A DNA stretch of 64,000 nt. It comes from an uncultured Hymenobacter sp. Lineage in GTDB: Bacteria > Bacteroidota > Bacteroidia > Cytophagales > Hymenobacteraceae. Within the stretch, counting starts at the first letter, position 1; each line of letters starts with the position of its first letter. The stretch spans positions 186,001 to 250,000 of the forward strand of contig CAJYPK010000034.1 in assembly GCA_913776615.1 (NCBI GenBank), written 5' to 3'. The notes below the pieces were generated by a model. It saw nothing but the letters and a program-made list of their open reading frames with translations. It was not told where the DNA came from and ran no database searches. The position numbers and the translations under genes were made by a program. Of this stretch, positions 27,087 to 34,877 are shown piece by piece.

Positions 27087-28094
27087 TTAGGCTTCGCCCC
27101 CTTCATTCTTAGGAGTGGGCTGCACCTGGGCTACCGAGGCGGCAGGTAATGATGTCGATGTGGACGGCCCTTCCGGTTGCACAAATACGTGGCGCACGTC
27201 GGGGTGGCAGTTCCGGATAGCCGCACGCAAGTGCTCAGTAGCTTCGACAAGCTGGGCGGCGGGCAAGTCGGGCGCGAATTCAACGGGCAGCACTACCAGA
27301 ATCTCGTGCGGGCCGAGGTACGACGAGAGCGCGGGGCGCACCTGCTGCACGGCGGGCTCGGCGCAGGCCAACTCGCGGATCTGGACCAGTAGCTTGGCTT
27401 CGGCGGGCTCGCCCAGGAGCAGGCTCTTGGTTTCGCGCAGCAGCAGGGCGGCCACTATCAGCAAGAGTGCCCCGATACCCAGCGAGGCGGCCCCGTCGAG
27501 CTCGGGCCGGTTGAGGTAGTGGCTGAGGAATACGCCCAGAAAAGCGAACAGCAAGCCCAGCAGCGCGGCCGCATCTTCAAACAGCACCATGAATACCGAC
27601 GGGTCTTTGCTGATGCGAAAGGCCCGCCAAAATGGCCGCCGGCCGCGCTGCTGACTAAACGTGCGCCAGGCAATGACAAACGACGCGCCGTCGGACAAAA
27701 AGCCCAGGGCCAGTACGGCGTAGTTCCAGGTGGGGTCGCGCAGGGGCGCGGGGTGGCGCAGTTGATGGTAGCCCTCGTACACCGAGAGCCCGCCCCCGAT
27801 GGCAAAGATGAACACCGCCACCACGAAGGCCCAGAAATACAGCTCGCGCCCGTGGCCGAAGGGCCGCTCGGCGGAAGGCGGCAGCGCGCTCTGGCGCATC
27901 CCCAGCAGCAGCAGCCACTCATTAGTAGTATCCACGGTGGAGTGAATAGCTTCCGACAGCATGGCCGAGGAACCCGTGCGCCAGGCAGCCACAAACTTGG
28001 CGGCAGCTACGACGAGGTTGGCCACCAAGGCGACTACGACCGTGGCCTTTGATTCGGGCTGAGTGGCGGAATTAGTAGACGAGGCTTCGGCCAT
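27087..28094 (-). CDS. Cation diffusion facilitator family transporter
   Basis: A 335-residue membrane transporter. Its N-terminal domain has the CDF helices, with the signature SEAIHSTVDTTNEWLLLLGM where His and Asp form the metal site, further hydrophobic segments (FWAFVVAVFIFAIGGGLSVY; VFMVLFEDAAALLGLLFAFL) and a soluble C-terminal domain (from about residue 215, RELACAEPAVQQVRPALSSY). It would export divalent metals such as Zn2+ by proton antiport; HSTVDTTN resembles the subgroup often labelled TMEM163/SLC30A9-like. Metal specificity is unclear. Monocistronic. Confidence 0.9.
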   Translation of the reverse strand: MAEASSTNSATQPESKATVVVALVANLVVAAAKFVAAWRTGSSAMLSEAIHSTVDTTNEWLLLLGMRQSALPPSAERPFGHGRELYFWAFVVAVFIFAIGGGLSVYEGYHQLRHPAPLRDPTWNYAVLALGFLSDGASFVIAWRTFSQQRGRRPFWRAFRISKDPSVFMVLFEDAAALLGLLFAFLGVFLSHYLNRPELDGAASLGIGALLLIVAALLLRETKSLLLGEPAEAKLLVQIRELACAEPAVQQVRPALSSYLGPHEILVVLPVEFAPDLPAAQLVEATEHLRAAIRNCHPDVRHVFVQPEGPSTSTSLPAASVAQVQPTPKNEGGEA

Positions 28095-28270
28095 GCGGGA
28101 GTGGAAATGAGGCTAAGCCGCAGGACAGCACGTAGCTCCTGGCAGCGGCCAGGGTGTACGCAAAAACCCAGGTTAGTGCTTCGTTTTACTCGCGTCGGCT
28201 GCTTTGCAACGACCTATGCGCAGTAGCGCTACTAAACTGTTTTCGTTAGCTGCACCGACTTATCACTATC

Positions 28271-28353
28271 TGTCATTGCGAGCGCAGCGAAGCAATCGCA
28301 CCTACTCAGCCGCGCCGCTCAGGTGCGATTGCTTCGCTACGCTCGCAATGACA
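28271..28353. repeat. Palindromic repeat, family A copy 2
   Basis: TGTCATTGCGAGCGCAGCGA and its complement form the arms, with a 20-30 base loop. The C-to-A change in the outer arm is compensated on the other arm, so the stem is preserved relative to copies 1 and 3. It lies in the 322-base gap between the CDF gene and the GH31 3' end. Confidence 0.9.
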
Positions 28354-28375
28354 AGCGATTTACCCAACTGAAACC

Positions 28376-28412
28376 GCTGCTCAGACGAGCTGAGGCAACT
28401 CGTCTGAGCAGC
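28376..28412 (-). terminator. Hairpin just after the GH31 stop
   Basis: Perfect 14-base arms GCTGCTCAGACGAG and complement around a 9-base loop, four bases after the stop codon on the minus strand. There is no convincing T-run, so it may protect the mRNA 3' end rather than terminate. Confidence 0.6.
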
Positions 28413-28416
28413 GTTC

Positions 28417-30891
28417 CTACTCAGCCACCTCGCCCAGTGTCACCCGCAGCTCAGCAAAAGCTACGCCCACCACCACGGCCGGCGCGGCCACGGTAGTTTC
28501 GGTAGCGGGGTACTGGGTCAGCGGTAGCTCCTGCGCGTCGGCCGTGACGGCGCTGATAGTTGCGGGCAGGCCGTGCAGCACTACGCGGTAAGTGGCGTAG
28601 CTGGGCTGGTAGTCGCCCTGGCTGGCTTGGGTCAGGGTGAGCGCCGTGGCGTTGCCGGTTACGCGGAAGCGGCGGGTAGTCTGCTGGCCCTCGTGGTAAG
28701 CGTAGCCCTCGCCGCCGTCGTCGTAGAGTACGCTCTCGGCGGTGCCGTTTTTATAGTACACGTGCAGGGTGAGCTGCTCGACCGCTTGCTCGCCCACGTA
28801 CTGCATCACGGGCTGGGTGGGCACCACGGCCCCGGCCTTGATGAAGAGCGGAATGCGGGTTAGATCGGCGCTGGCCCACACTTCCTGGCCGCCGGTTTTT
28901 ACCTCGTCGGTCCAGTAGTAGTACCATTCGCCTTTGGGCAGGTACATCCAGCGGCCATCGGCCCCGGCCTGCGTGATAGGGCACACGAGCAGGTGGTCGC
29001 CGAGGCTGAACTCGGCCATGCGCAGGTAGGTCTCGGGGTCGTTCTGGTCAAGGAAAGTGAGCGGGCGCAGCATGGGCGTGCCCTGGGTGGTATACTGCCA
29101 GAAGGCCGTGTACATGTAGGGCAGCAGTTGGTAGCGCAGCTCGATGAAGTGCCGAGCCAGGCTCGTGTACGGCTCGCCGAAGCTCCAGGGCTCCTGGTCG
29201 CCGTGGTCGCCCGAGCTGTGGGTACGGAAAAACGGGTGGAACGCCCCCAGCGCAATCCAGCGGGCGTAGAGCTCGCCGTCGGGCGTATCGATAAAGCCGC
29301 CGATGTCGGAGCCAATAAAGCTGAAGCCCGAAATGCTCAGCCGCTGGCACTGAATGTTGGCCAGCCAGAGGTGGTCCCAGCTGGCAATGTTGTCACCGGT
29401 CCAGCCCGAGGAGTAGCGCTGCCCGCCCGCGTAGGTGCTGCGCGTGATGGTAAACGGCCGGTTGGGATAGCTGAAGTGCTTCACGCCGTTGTTGGTGGCG
29501 CGGGCCATCTGCATGCCATAGATATTGTGCGCCTTCTTGTGCGAGCAGGGCTGGCCGTCGTAGTCGAAGCGCACGTCGTCGGGGAAGGTACCTTTCTCAA
29601 ACACGGCGGGCTCGTTCATGTCGTTCCACACGCCCCGCACGCCGGTATCCTGAATCAGGCCTTTGAACAAGCCGGCCCACCACTCGCGCACCGCCGGCCG
29701 GGTGTAGTCGGGAAAATTGCAGAGCCCCGGCCAAACCGAGCCGCGCATGAGCGGGCCGTCGGCGCGGCGGCAGAAGAAGTCGTTTTTCAGCCCCTGCTGG
29801 TACACCGGGTATTCGGGGTCGATTTTGATGCCGGGATCGATGATGACCACCGTCTTGAAGCCCTCGGCGGCCAGCTCGGCCACCATGCGCTTGGGCTCGG
29901 GGAAGTGCTGCGGGCTCCAGGTAAAGCACCGGTAGCCATCCATGTAGTCGATGTCGAGGTAAATGGCATCGCATGGAATGCGGCGGTCGCGCAGGCCCTT
30001 CGTGATTTCCTTCACGTTGCTTTCCGGGAAGTAGCTCCATTTGCACTGGTGGTAGCCCAGCGTCCAGAGCGGCGGCAGCTCGGGCGGGCCGGTGAGGCGG
30101 GTGTACTCCTCGGTAGTTTCGAGCAAGGTGGGGCCGTAGATGAAGTAGTAATTCATCTCCCCGCCCTCGGCCCAGAAGCTGGTCACGTCGGCGCGCTCGG
30201 CCGCGAAGTCGAAAAAGGCCTTGAAGGTATTGTCGAAGAAAATGCCGTGCGCGATGCGTTGGTGCAGCACGTGGAAGAACGGAATGTTCTTGTACAGCGG
30301 GTCGGAGCCCTTCACGTAGCCGTAGGTGTCGGAGCCCCAGTTGAGGAAGCGCTGGCCGCGCAGGTTCATGTTGGCGGGCTTGTCGCCGAGGCCGTAGTAA
30401 CATACGCCGCTGGGCACCTGGTGGCTCATTTTCACCACGTCGTTGCCGGTGTCGTCGTCGTGGTGCCAGTGAAAGCCCTTCTCATCGGCGCTAAGGATGG
30501 TACCCGAGCGGTCGAGCACCCGCGTGCGCAGCGACTCCTTCCACACAATGCAGATGAGGCGGGCCGTGGTGAGGCGGTAGTGGTCGTCTTTCTCCTTGAA
30601 TTCCAGAAAGCTGGGCACGGCCGGGCGCATCGAGCGCTCCACGGCGGGATCGGGCACGGCGTAGCTGAAATCGGGCTCGCTGGGCGAGCCCGGCGTGAGG
30701 TAGCGGAAGCGCAGAATCTTGTCGCTGAGCGCGTGCAGCAGCAGGCGCGTACCGTTTTCAGTGGTGAAAGTGAAGAGGTGGTCGTCGGTTTGCTCGGCGC
30801 GCACCACGGTACCGGGCAGGTGCTCCTGGCGTGCTTGCAGCGCCAGGTCGTTGAGCATGTAGTTGTTTTCCTGAGCGGAATTAGTCGGCAT
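28417..30891 (-). CDS. Glycoside hydrolase family 31 alpha-glucosidase
   Basis: An 824-residue GH31 enzyme that releases alpha-D-glucose (or xylose) from glucan ends. The N-terminal beta-sandwich (about 1-230) leads to a barrel with LPPLWTLGYHQCKWSYFPES, AIYLDIDYMDG, the nucleophile in GVWNDMNEP (Asp about 424), the acid/base in GWTGDNIASWD, and GADIGGF-like GSDIGGFIDTPDGELYARW. The C-terminal sandwich follows. No signal peptide is seen, so it is cytoplasmic. The first ATG (30891) was kept; MLNDLAL at 30858 is an alternative. It is near glgB and a GT-like gene, consistent with glycogen or maltodextrin turnover. Confidence 0.93.
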   Translation of the reverse strand: MPTNSAQENNYMLNDLALQARQEHLPGTVVRAEQTDDHLFTFTTENGTRLLLHALSDKILRFRYLTPGSPSEPDFSYAVPDPAVERSMRPAVPSFLEFKEKDDHYRLTTARLICIVWKESLRTRVLDRSGTILSADEKGFHWHHDDDTGNDVVKMSHQVPSGVCYYGLGDKPANMNLRGQRFLNWGSDTYGYVKGSDPLYKNIPFFHVLHQRIAHGIFFDNTFKAFFDFAAERADVTSFWAEGGEMNYYFIYGPTLLETTEEYTRLTGPPELPPLWTLGYHQCKWSYFPESNVKEITKGLRDRRIPCDAIYLDIDYMDGYRCFTWSPQHFPEPKRMVAELAAEGFKTVVIIDPGIKIDPEYPVYQQGLKNDFFCRRADGPLMRGSVWPGLCNFPDYTRPAVREWWAGLFKGLIQDTGVRGVWNDMNEPAVFEKGTFPDDVRFDYDGQPCSHKKAHNIYGMQMARATNNGVKHFSYPNRPFTITRSTYAGGQRYSSGWTGDNIASWDHLWLANIQCQRLSISGFSFIGSDIGGFIDTPDGELYARWIALGAFHPFFRTHSSGDHGDQEPWSFGEPYTSLARHFIELRYQLLPYMYTAFWQYTTQGTPMLRPLTFLDQNDPETYLRMAEFSLGDHLLVCPITQAGADGRWMYLPKGEWYYYWTDEVKTGGQEVWASADLTRIPLFIKAGAVVPTQPVMQYVGEQAVEQLTLHVYYKNGTAESVLYDDGGEGYAYHEGQQTTRRFRVTGNATALTLTQASQGDYQPSYATYRVVLHGLPATISAVTADAQELPLTQYPATETTVAAPAVVVGVAFAELRVTLGEVAE

Positions 30892-31117
30892 ATATAAAAA
30901 GCTGGAGACGAGTAGAAAGCTACCGATGGTCCGAAGCAGCCGGCCGGGGCCGGCGCGGGGGCGTCGTTAAGCTCGCAAGATACTTTTTTAGCCGATTAAC
31001 GCCGCGCTAAAACGATGAATTAGCTCGCCCGCTCGCCCAAGCTTCTGTTATTTTTTTTAAGCCCTACGGTTAACCTGGCGGCTGCGGTGCCGTTATTCGC
31101 AGGGTTAAATCCTGCCA

Positions 31118-32509
31118 ATGTCTTTGCCCGCTGTTGCTTCGCCCGACCCTATCGCCGTTCTCGTACTGGCGTGGGACGAGGCTACCCCGGCCGTGCGGGC
31201 CCTCGTGGAAGCCACTGAGGCCAGCACCCCGCCCCTCGATTCGCTGCTGGTGCTGGTGCCCCAGGCCGACGCGCCCGACGGCCTGAGTGCCGAAGAGTAC
31301 CTCCCGCTGCCCGCCGACTTGCCGGAGCTCGCTACCCCCGCAGCGCAGGTACCCGCCCCGGTCGCCGAGCTGCCCCCGCCGGCAGAAGCCCTCGAAGCAC
31401 CCGACTCTCCGCCTACCACTGCTATTGAGCACGAAGCGTATTCCGCAGAAAGTACGGGGCCCGCTACGCTACCGAATCCAGCATCCCCGCCCAGCCAGCC
31501 CGCGCCGCCAATCTGGGCCGCCGTGCGGATCCTCCGCCTGGGTAGCTTAAATCCGCCGCCCACGCGCCCAGACCGGCCCCTCCCCGCCCCCATCTGGGCC
31601 GGTGCGGTCGCCATTCCCGCGGCACCTTACGTAGGTGCAACCGTTCCGGAGCAGGCCATCCCAAAGCAAGAGGAAATGCCCGCCGGGGCTGCCCCCGCCC
31701 CGATACCCGGCCTCAGTACGGTGCTAGCGGGACTACCCGCCACCTCGGCTACGCTGGCCGCCGAGCCGCTCCCCACAACTGATTTCGACTCGCCGGCAGC
31801 GACAGTGCCCGCCGCTCCCACGTATTCTCTTCCCGAATCGCCCCCCCAGGCCGCCGACCTGGAAACCGACTTAGCGCTGGCCGAAACCGCTGACTTAATC
31901 GACGCCGAAACCAGCGAGGCCGACTTTCCGCTGGCCGACGAGTTTCTACTCGATACGGAGAATACGCCTGGGCTGACCGCTCCCGATGCGCCGCCGCTAT
32001 CAACCCCGCAGCCGGAAGCTTTCGTGGTCGAATCACCGGAGCCGACCGCCACGCCCTCGCTCAGCCCGGCGCACGAAGCGCTGCGGCCGGCCAACCAGCA
32101 CTACCCAGCCCCCGATTTGAATTATCAAATCATCCAGTACGCCCGGCTGGCCGTGCCACTGGCGCTCGCTGAACCCGAGTTTGCCGCTATTTATGCGCCA
32201 GCCTGGCCTACCTGGCTGGCCGCCCAGGAGCTGCGGCAGCGCACCGGGCAGCCATTAGTGCTGCACGTGGCCGCCCTGGCCGCCACTGAGACCGAGTCTA
32301 TCGACAAAGCCGCCGGCTGGGTGGCCGAGCTTCAGCGCCAGGCTCTGCGCCGCGCCGATCTCATCCTGGCCGAAACGCCTGCCTTGGCCCAGCGCCTGCG
32401 CCGCGAGCTTGGGCTGCATTATGGGATGGTATTGACCATCCCGGCCGCCGAGGCTGAGGCGGTGGCGCAAGCCCTGCGCGAGGCCCAGCCCAAGCCCGCA
32501 ACTTGGTAG
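31118..32509 (+). CDS. Pro/Ala-rich protein with a C-terminal glycosyltransferase-like segment
   Basis: A 463-residue protein. Residues 1 to about 325 are low complexity, rich in Pro, Ala, Glu and Thr and probably disordered, after a short ordered start (IAVLVLAWDEATPAVRALVE). From about 330 the sequence is ordered: AIYAPAWPTWLAAQELRQRT, GQPLVLHVAALAATETESID, RRADLILAETPALAQRLRRE, LHYGMVLTIP. This order resembles the N-terminal acceptor domain of GT4/GT5 glycosyltransferases (glycogen synthase-like: 'AHDW..A..L...TGKPLV.HVH.TE'). No C-terminal nucleotide-sugar domain follows, so it may be non-catalytic. It is divergent from the GH31 gene and upstream of glgB. The family link is by eye only. 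Confidence 0.6.
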   Translation: MSLPAVASPDPIAVLVLAWDEATPAVRALVEATEASTPPLDSLLVLVPQADAPDGLSAEEYLPLPADLPELATPAAQVPAPVAELPPPAEALEAPDSPPTTAIEHEAYSAESTGPATLPNPASPPSQPAPPIWAAVRILRLGSLNPPPTRPDRPLPAPIWAGAVAIPAAPYVGATVPEQAIPKQEEMPAGAAPAPIPGLSTVLAGLPATSATLAAEPLPTTDFDSPAATVPAAPTYSLPESPPQAADLETDLALAETADLIDAETSEADFPLADEFLLDTENTPGLTAPDAPPLSTPQPEAFVVESPEPTATPSLSPAHEALRPANQHYPAPDLNYQIIQYARLAVPLALAEPEFAAIYAPAWPTWLAAQELRQRTGQPLVLHVAALAATETESIDKAAGWVAELQRQALRRADLILAETPALAQRLRRELGLHYGMVLTIPAAEAEAVAQALREAQPKPATW

Positions 32510-32613
32510 CCGGATAGGGTCGAGAGGTCAGATATAAGAGCCGAAGGGATAGCAGTAGTTTCTAATGGCTTTTAGAAGCGGTTTAAGTTGTTGGCGGTCG
32601 TCCGAAAACTATC

Positions 32614-32696
32614 TGTCCTTGCGAGCGCAGCGAAGCAATCGCACCCGAACGGCAAGGCCGAACAGATGCGATTGCTTCGCTGCGCTCGCAAGGACA
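32614..32696. repeat. Palindromic repeat, family A copy 3
   Basis: TGTCCTTGCGAGCGCAGCGA and its perfect complement at 32670-32696, loop of about 30 bases; nearly identical arms to copy 1. It lies in the 345-base gap 32510-32854, which holds no gene otherwise. Confidence 0.92.
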
Positions 32697-32840
32697 ATTT
32701 AGTTAACTAATCTTCAGTAATTTTTGGAGCGTTTTGTTGGTCACTGCATCACCGTTACTTATCCAGGGATAAGGTGCTCACTCCTAGCTAAAGAATAGTG
32801 CACATACACCCGCAAAATACTCCAGCCCTTCTCTTCTCCG

Positions 32841-32848
32841 TATTTTTG
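32841..32848 (+). promoter_or_regulatory. -7 element (TATTTTTG)
   Basis: An exact TAnnTTTG match, six bases before the ATG at 32855, predicting a very short or absent leader. Confidence 0.5.
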
Positions 32849-32854
32849 TAAATA

Positions 32855-33328
32855 ATGACGGACTTTGAACAGGAATTTGAGGCGGCGCTCGAAGCCGACC
32901 CGCGCACGGGCGACGTATTCGTAGTGCCTCCCTTCTCGGTGGAGGAGCGCTACGGCACCAAAGAAGAACTACCAGTGCAAGCCACCATCGACGGCTTTCC
33001 CTACCAAGGCGAACTCACGCCGCTCGGCGATGGGTACCACGCCCTCGTGATCCCGCGCGAGGTGCGCCGGGCCATCGGCAAAACCGTGGGCGACGTGCTG
33101 CGTGTGGCCCTGCGCCACGATACTACCGAGCGCGTGGTAAGCCTGCCCGAAGACCTGGCCGCCGGCCTGACGAAGGATGAAGCCGCCGCCAAGTTTTTCA
33201 AAAGCCTGAATAAATTGGAGCAGCGCGCTTACGTACGCTACCTCAAGGGAGCTAAAAACGCCGACGTCCGCGCCAAGCGCCTCACCGAAACACTGTATCG
33301 CCTCAGCATCGGCCGCAAGCGCGAATAG
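32855..33328 (+). CDS. DUF1905 / YdeI-OmdA domain protein
   Basis: A 157-residue soluble protein. The DUF1905 beta-barrel spans about residues 38-100 (LPVQATIDGFPYQGELTPLG; HALVIPREVRRAIGKTVGD, typical of its 'vR..ig...Gd.v.v.' end). The C-terminal OmdA/YdeI helical region follows (DEAAAKFFKSLNKLEQRAYV, RAKRLTETLYRLSIGRKRE). The molecular function of the family is unknown. The chloride channel gene starts about 15 bases after the stop, so they are probably co-transcribed. Confidence 0.85.
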   Translation: MTDFEQEFEAALEADPRTGDVFVVPPFSVEERYGTKEELPVQATIDGFPYQGELTPLGDGYHALVIPREVRRAIGKTVGDVLRVALRHDTTERVVSLPEDLAAGLTKDEAAAKFFKSLNKLEQRAYVRYLKGAKNADVRAKRLTETLYRLSIGRKRE

Positions 33329-33343
33329 CGCCTAAGCTCCGCC

Positions 33344-34741
33344 TTGCTCAACCCCGGGGCCGCTGGCCCGTACTTTTTCAGCCCGTCGCTCTACGCGGCG
33401 GGCTTTCGCATTTTGGATATTTTCCCTAAATCCCCCTACCGCCTGCTGCGCCCCGTACTCCGGCCCGTGTTCAAGGCCGAACAGACGCCCACGGTGCTGT
33501 TTTTGCTGCGCTGGCTGGCCATTTGCAGCGTAGTAGGCATTCTGGCCGGGTCGGCCTCGGCGCTGTTCATTGTTACGCTGGCCTGGGTTACGCACTACCG
33601 CGAGGCACACCCGGCCATCATCGCCGGGCTGCCGCTGGCGGGGCTGGCCATCGGGGCGACTTACCACTACCTGGGGCGCGACGCAAGCCGGGGAAATAAT
33701 CTGCTGCTCGACGAAATTCACAGTCCGCACGGCGTTATCTCGCCGCGCATCGTGCCGCTGGTATTGGGCAGCACGCTGCTCACGCACCTAGTTGGCGGCT
33801 CGGTGGGCCGCGAGGGCACCGCCGTACAGATGGGCGGCGGACTGGCCGACCAGCTCACCCGCATTTTCAAAGTCAGCGCCCGCGACCGCCGCCTGCTGCT
33901 CATCGCGGGCATCAGCGCGGGCTTTGCCTCGGTATTTGGCACGCCGGTGGCCGGGGCCGTTTTCGGAATTGAGGTGGTGGTAATCGGCGCGGTGAGCTAC
34001 GACGCCCTCGTGCCCAGCGTACTGGCCGCCGTGAGCGCCGCCTGGGTTACCCGCGCCTGGGGCATCCATTACGAGCTGTTTCCGGTACTCGACGCCCCGC
34101 CGTTCGACCCCTCGCGGCTGCTGCTCACGGTGATATGCGGGGCGCTGTTTGGCCTGGCGGCCCGCAGCTTCGCCATTCTCACGCACTGGGTGGGGCACCA
34201 GTTTCAGCGGGTGCCGTGGCCGCCGCTGCGGCCGGTCATCGGTGGGCTGATGCTCACGGCCGGTATCCTGGCGCTGGGCACGCAGTACATCGGGCTGGGC
34301 GACGCCACCATCGTGGCGGCGGGTAAGGTACCCCAGATGCCCTACGTCTTTCTACTCAAGATGGTCTTTACGGCCCTCACGCTGGGCTGCGGCTTCAAGG
34401 GCGGCGAGGTAACCCCGTTGTTTTTTATCGGGGCCACGTTGGGGTCGGCGCTTTCTTTCGTAGTACCGCTCCCGCTGGCCCTCCTGGCAGCGATGGGCTT
34501 CATCGCCATCCTGGCCGGCGCGGCCAATACGCCCATTGCCTGCACCCTGCTGGGCGTGGAGTTGTTTGGCTCGCACGCGGGCGCGTACTTTTTGGTGGCT
34601 TGCGTGGTGGCTTACCTCGTGTCGGGGCACCAGGGAATCTACTCCTCGCAGGTAATCGGGGCCGCCAAACACGTGCGCTTCGGCCGCGAGCAGGGCCACC
34701 GGCTCGATGAGGTGGCCGAGCAACGCAAGGGACGGCACTGA
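33344..34741 (+). CDS. CLC family chloride/fluoride channel or antiporter
   Basis: A membrane protein of up to 465 residues with about ten or more hydrophobic helices. The gating glutamate is in VGGSVGREGTAVQMGG (E about 157) and the inverted-repeat counterpart in GCGFKGGEVTPLFFIGATLG. The usual first anion-site motif GSGIP is absent; its place has ASRGNNLLLDEIHSP. GREGT and this replacement are features I associate with the CLC-F (fluoride/proton antiporter) branch, so fluoride export is likely. The start is uncertain: the frame opens with TTG at 33344 and has no ATG before the helices; a later GTG is possible. It follows the DUF1905 gene closely. Confidence 0.8.
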   Translation: MLNPGAAGPYFFSPSLYAAGFRILDIFPKSPYRLLRPVLRPVFKAEQTPTVLFLLRWLAICSVVGILAGSASALFIVTLAWVTHYREAHPAIIAGLPLAGLAIGATYHYLGRDASRGNNLLLDEIHSPHGVISPRIVPLVLGSTLLTHLVGGSVGREGTAVQMGGGLADQLTRIFKVSARDRRLLLIAGISAGFASVFGTPVAGAVFGIEVVVIGAVSYDALVPSVLAAVSAAWVTRAWGIHYELFPVLDAPPFDPSRLLLTVICGALFGLAARSFAILTHWVGHQFQRVPWPPLRPVIGGLMLTAGILALGTQYIGLGDATIVAAGKVPQMPYVFLLKMVFTALTLGCGFKGGEVTPLFFIGATLGSALSFVVPLPLALLAAMGFIAILAGAANTPIACTLLGVELFGSHAGAYFLVACVVAYLVSGHQGIYSSQVIGAAKHVRFGREQGHRLDEVAEQRKGRH

Positions 34742-34877
34742 GGGGAGTAATGAGAGTAGTTTGAGTAATGGGAGTAATGAGAGTAATGGGAGTAATGAGA
34801 GTAATGAGAGTAATGGGTAATTCTACAAAAGCCATTACTCTCATTACTCCCATTACTCAAACTACTCTCATTACCCC
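34742..34877. repeat. Tandem-unit palindrome between clc and glgB 3' ends
   Basis: The left arm contains repeats of a 9-base unit (GAGTAATGG/GAGTAATGA); the right arm (34832-34877) is the complement of about 46 bases of it. The palindrome fills the whole convergent gap, starts directly after the channel stop TGA and includes the glgB stop (TAA in GGGGTAATGAGAG). Confidence 0.92.

Noticed and set aside
28993..30897. 634-codon open frame on the plus strand
   Set aside because: Exactly antisense to the GH31 gene, whose catalytic motifs are all intact. Long antisense frames are expected in high-GC DNA.
34639..34860. Frame encoding a HYSHYSHYS-type repeat
   Set aside because: Arises from reading the GAGTAATG tandem palindrome between the channel gene and glgB; no promoter and no plausible protein.
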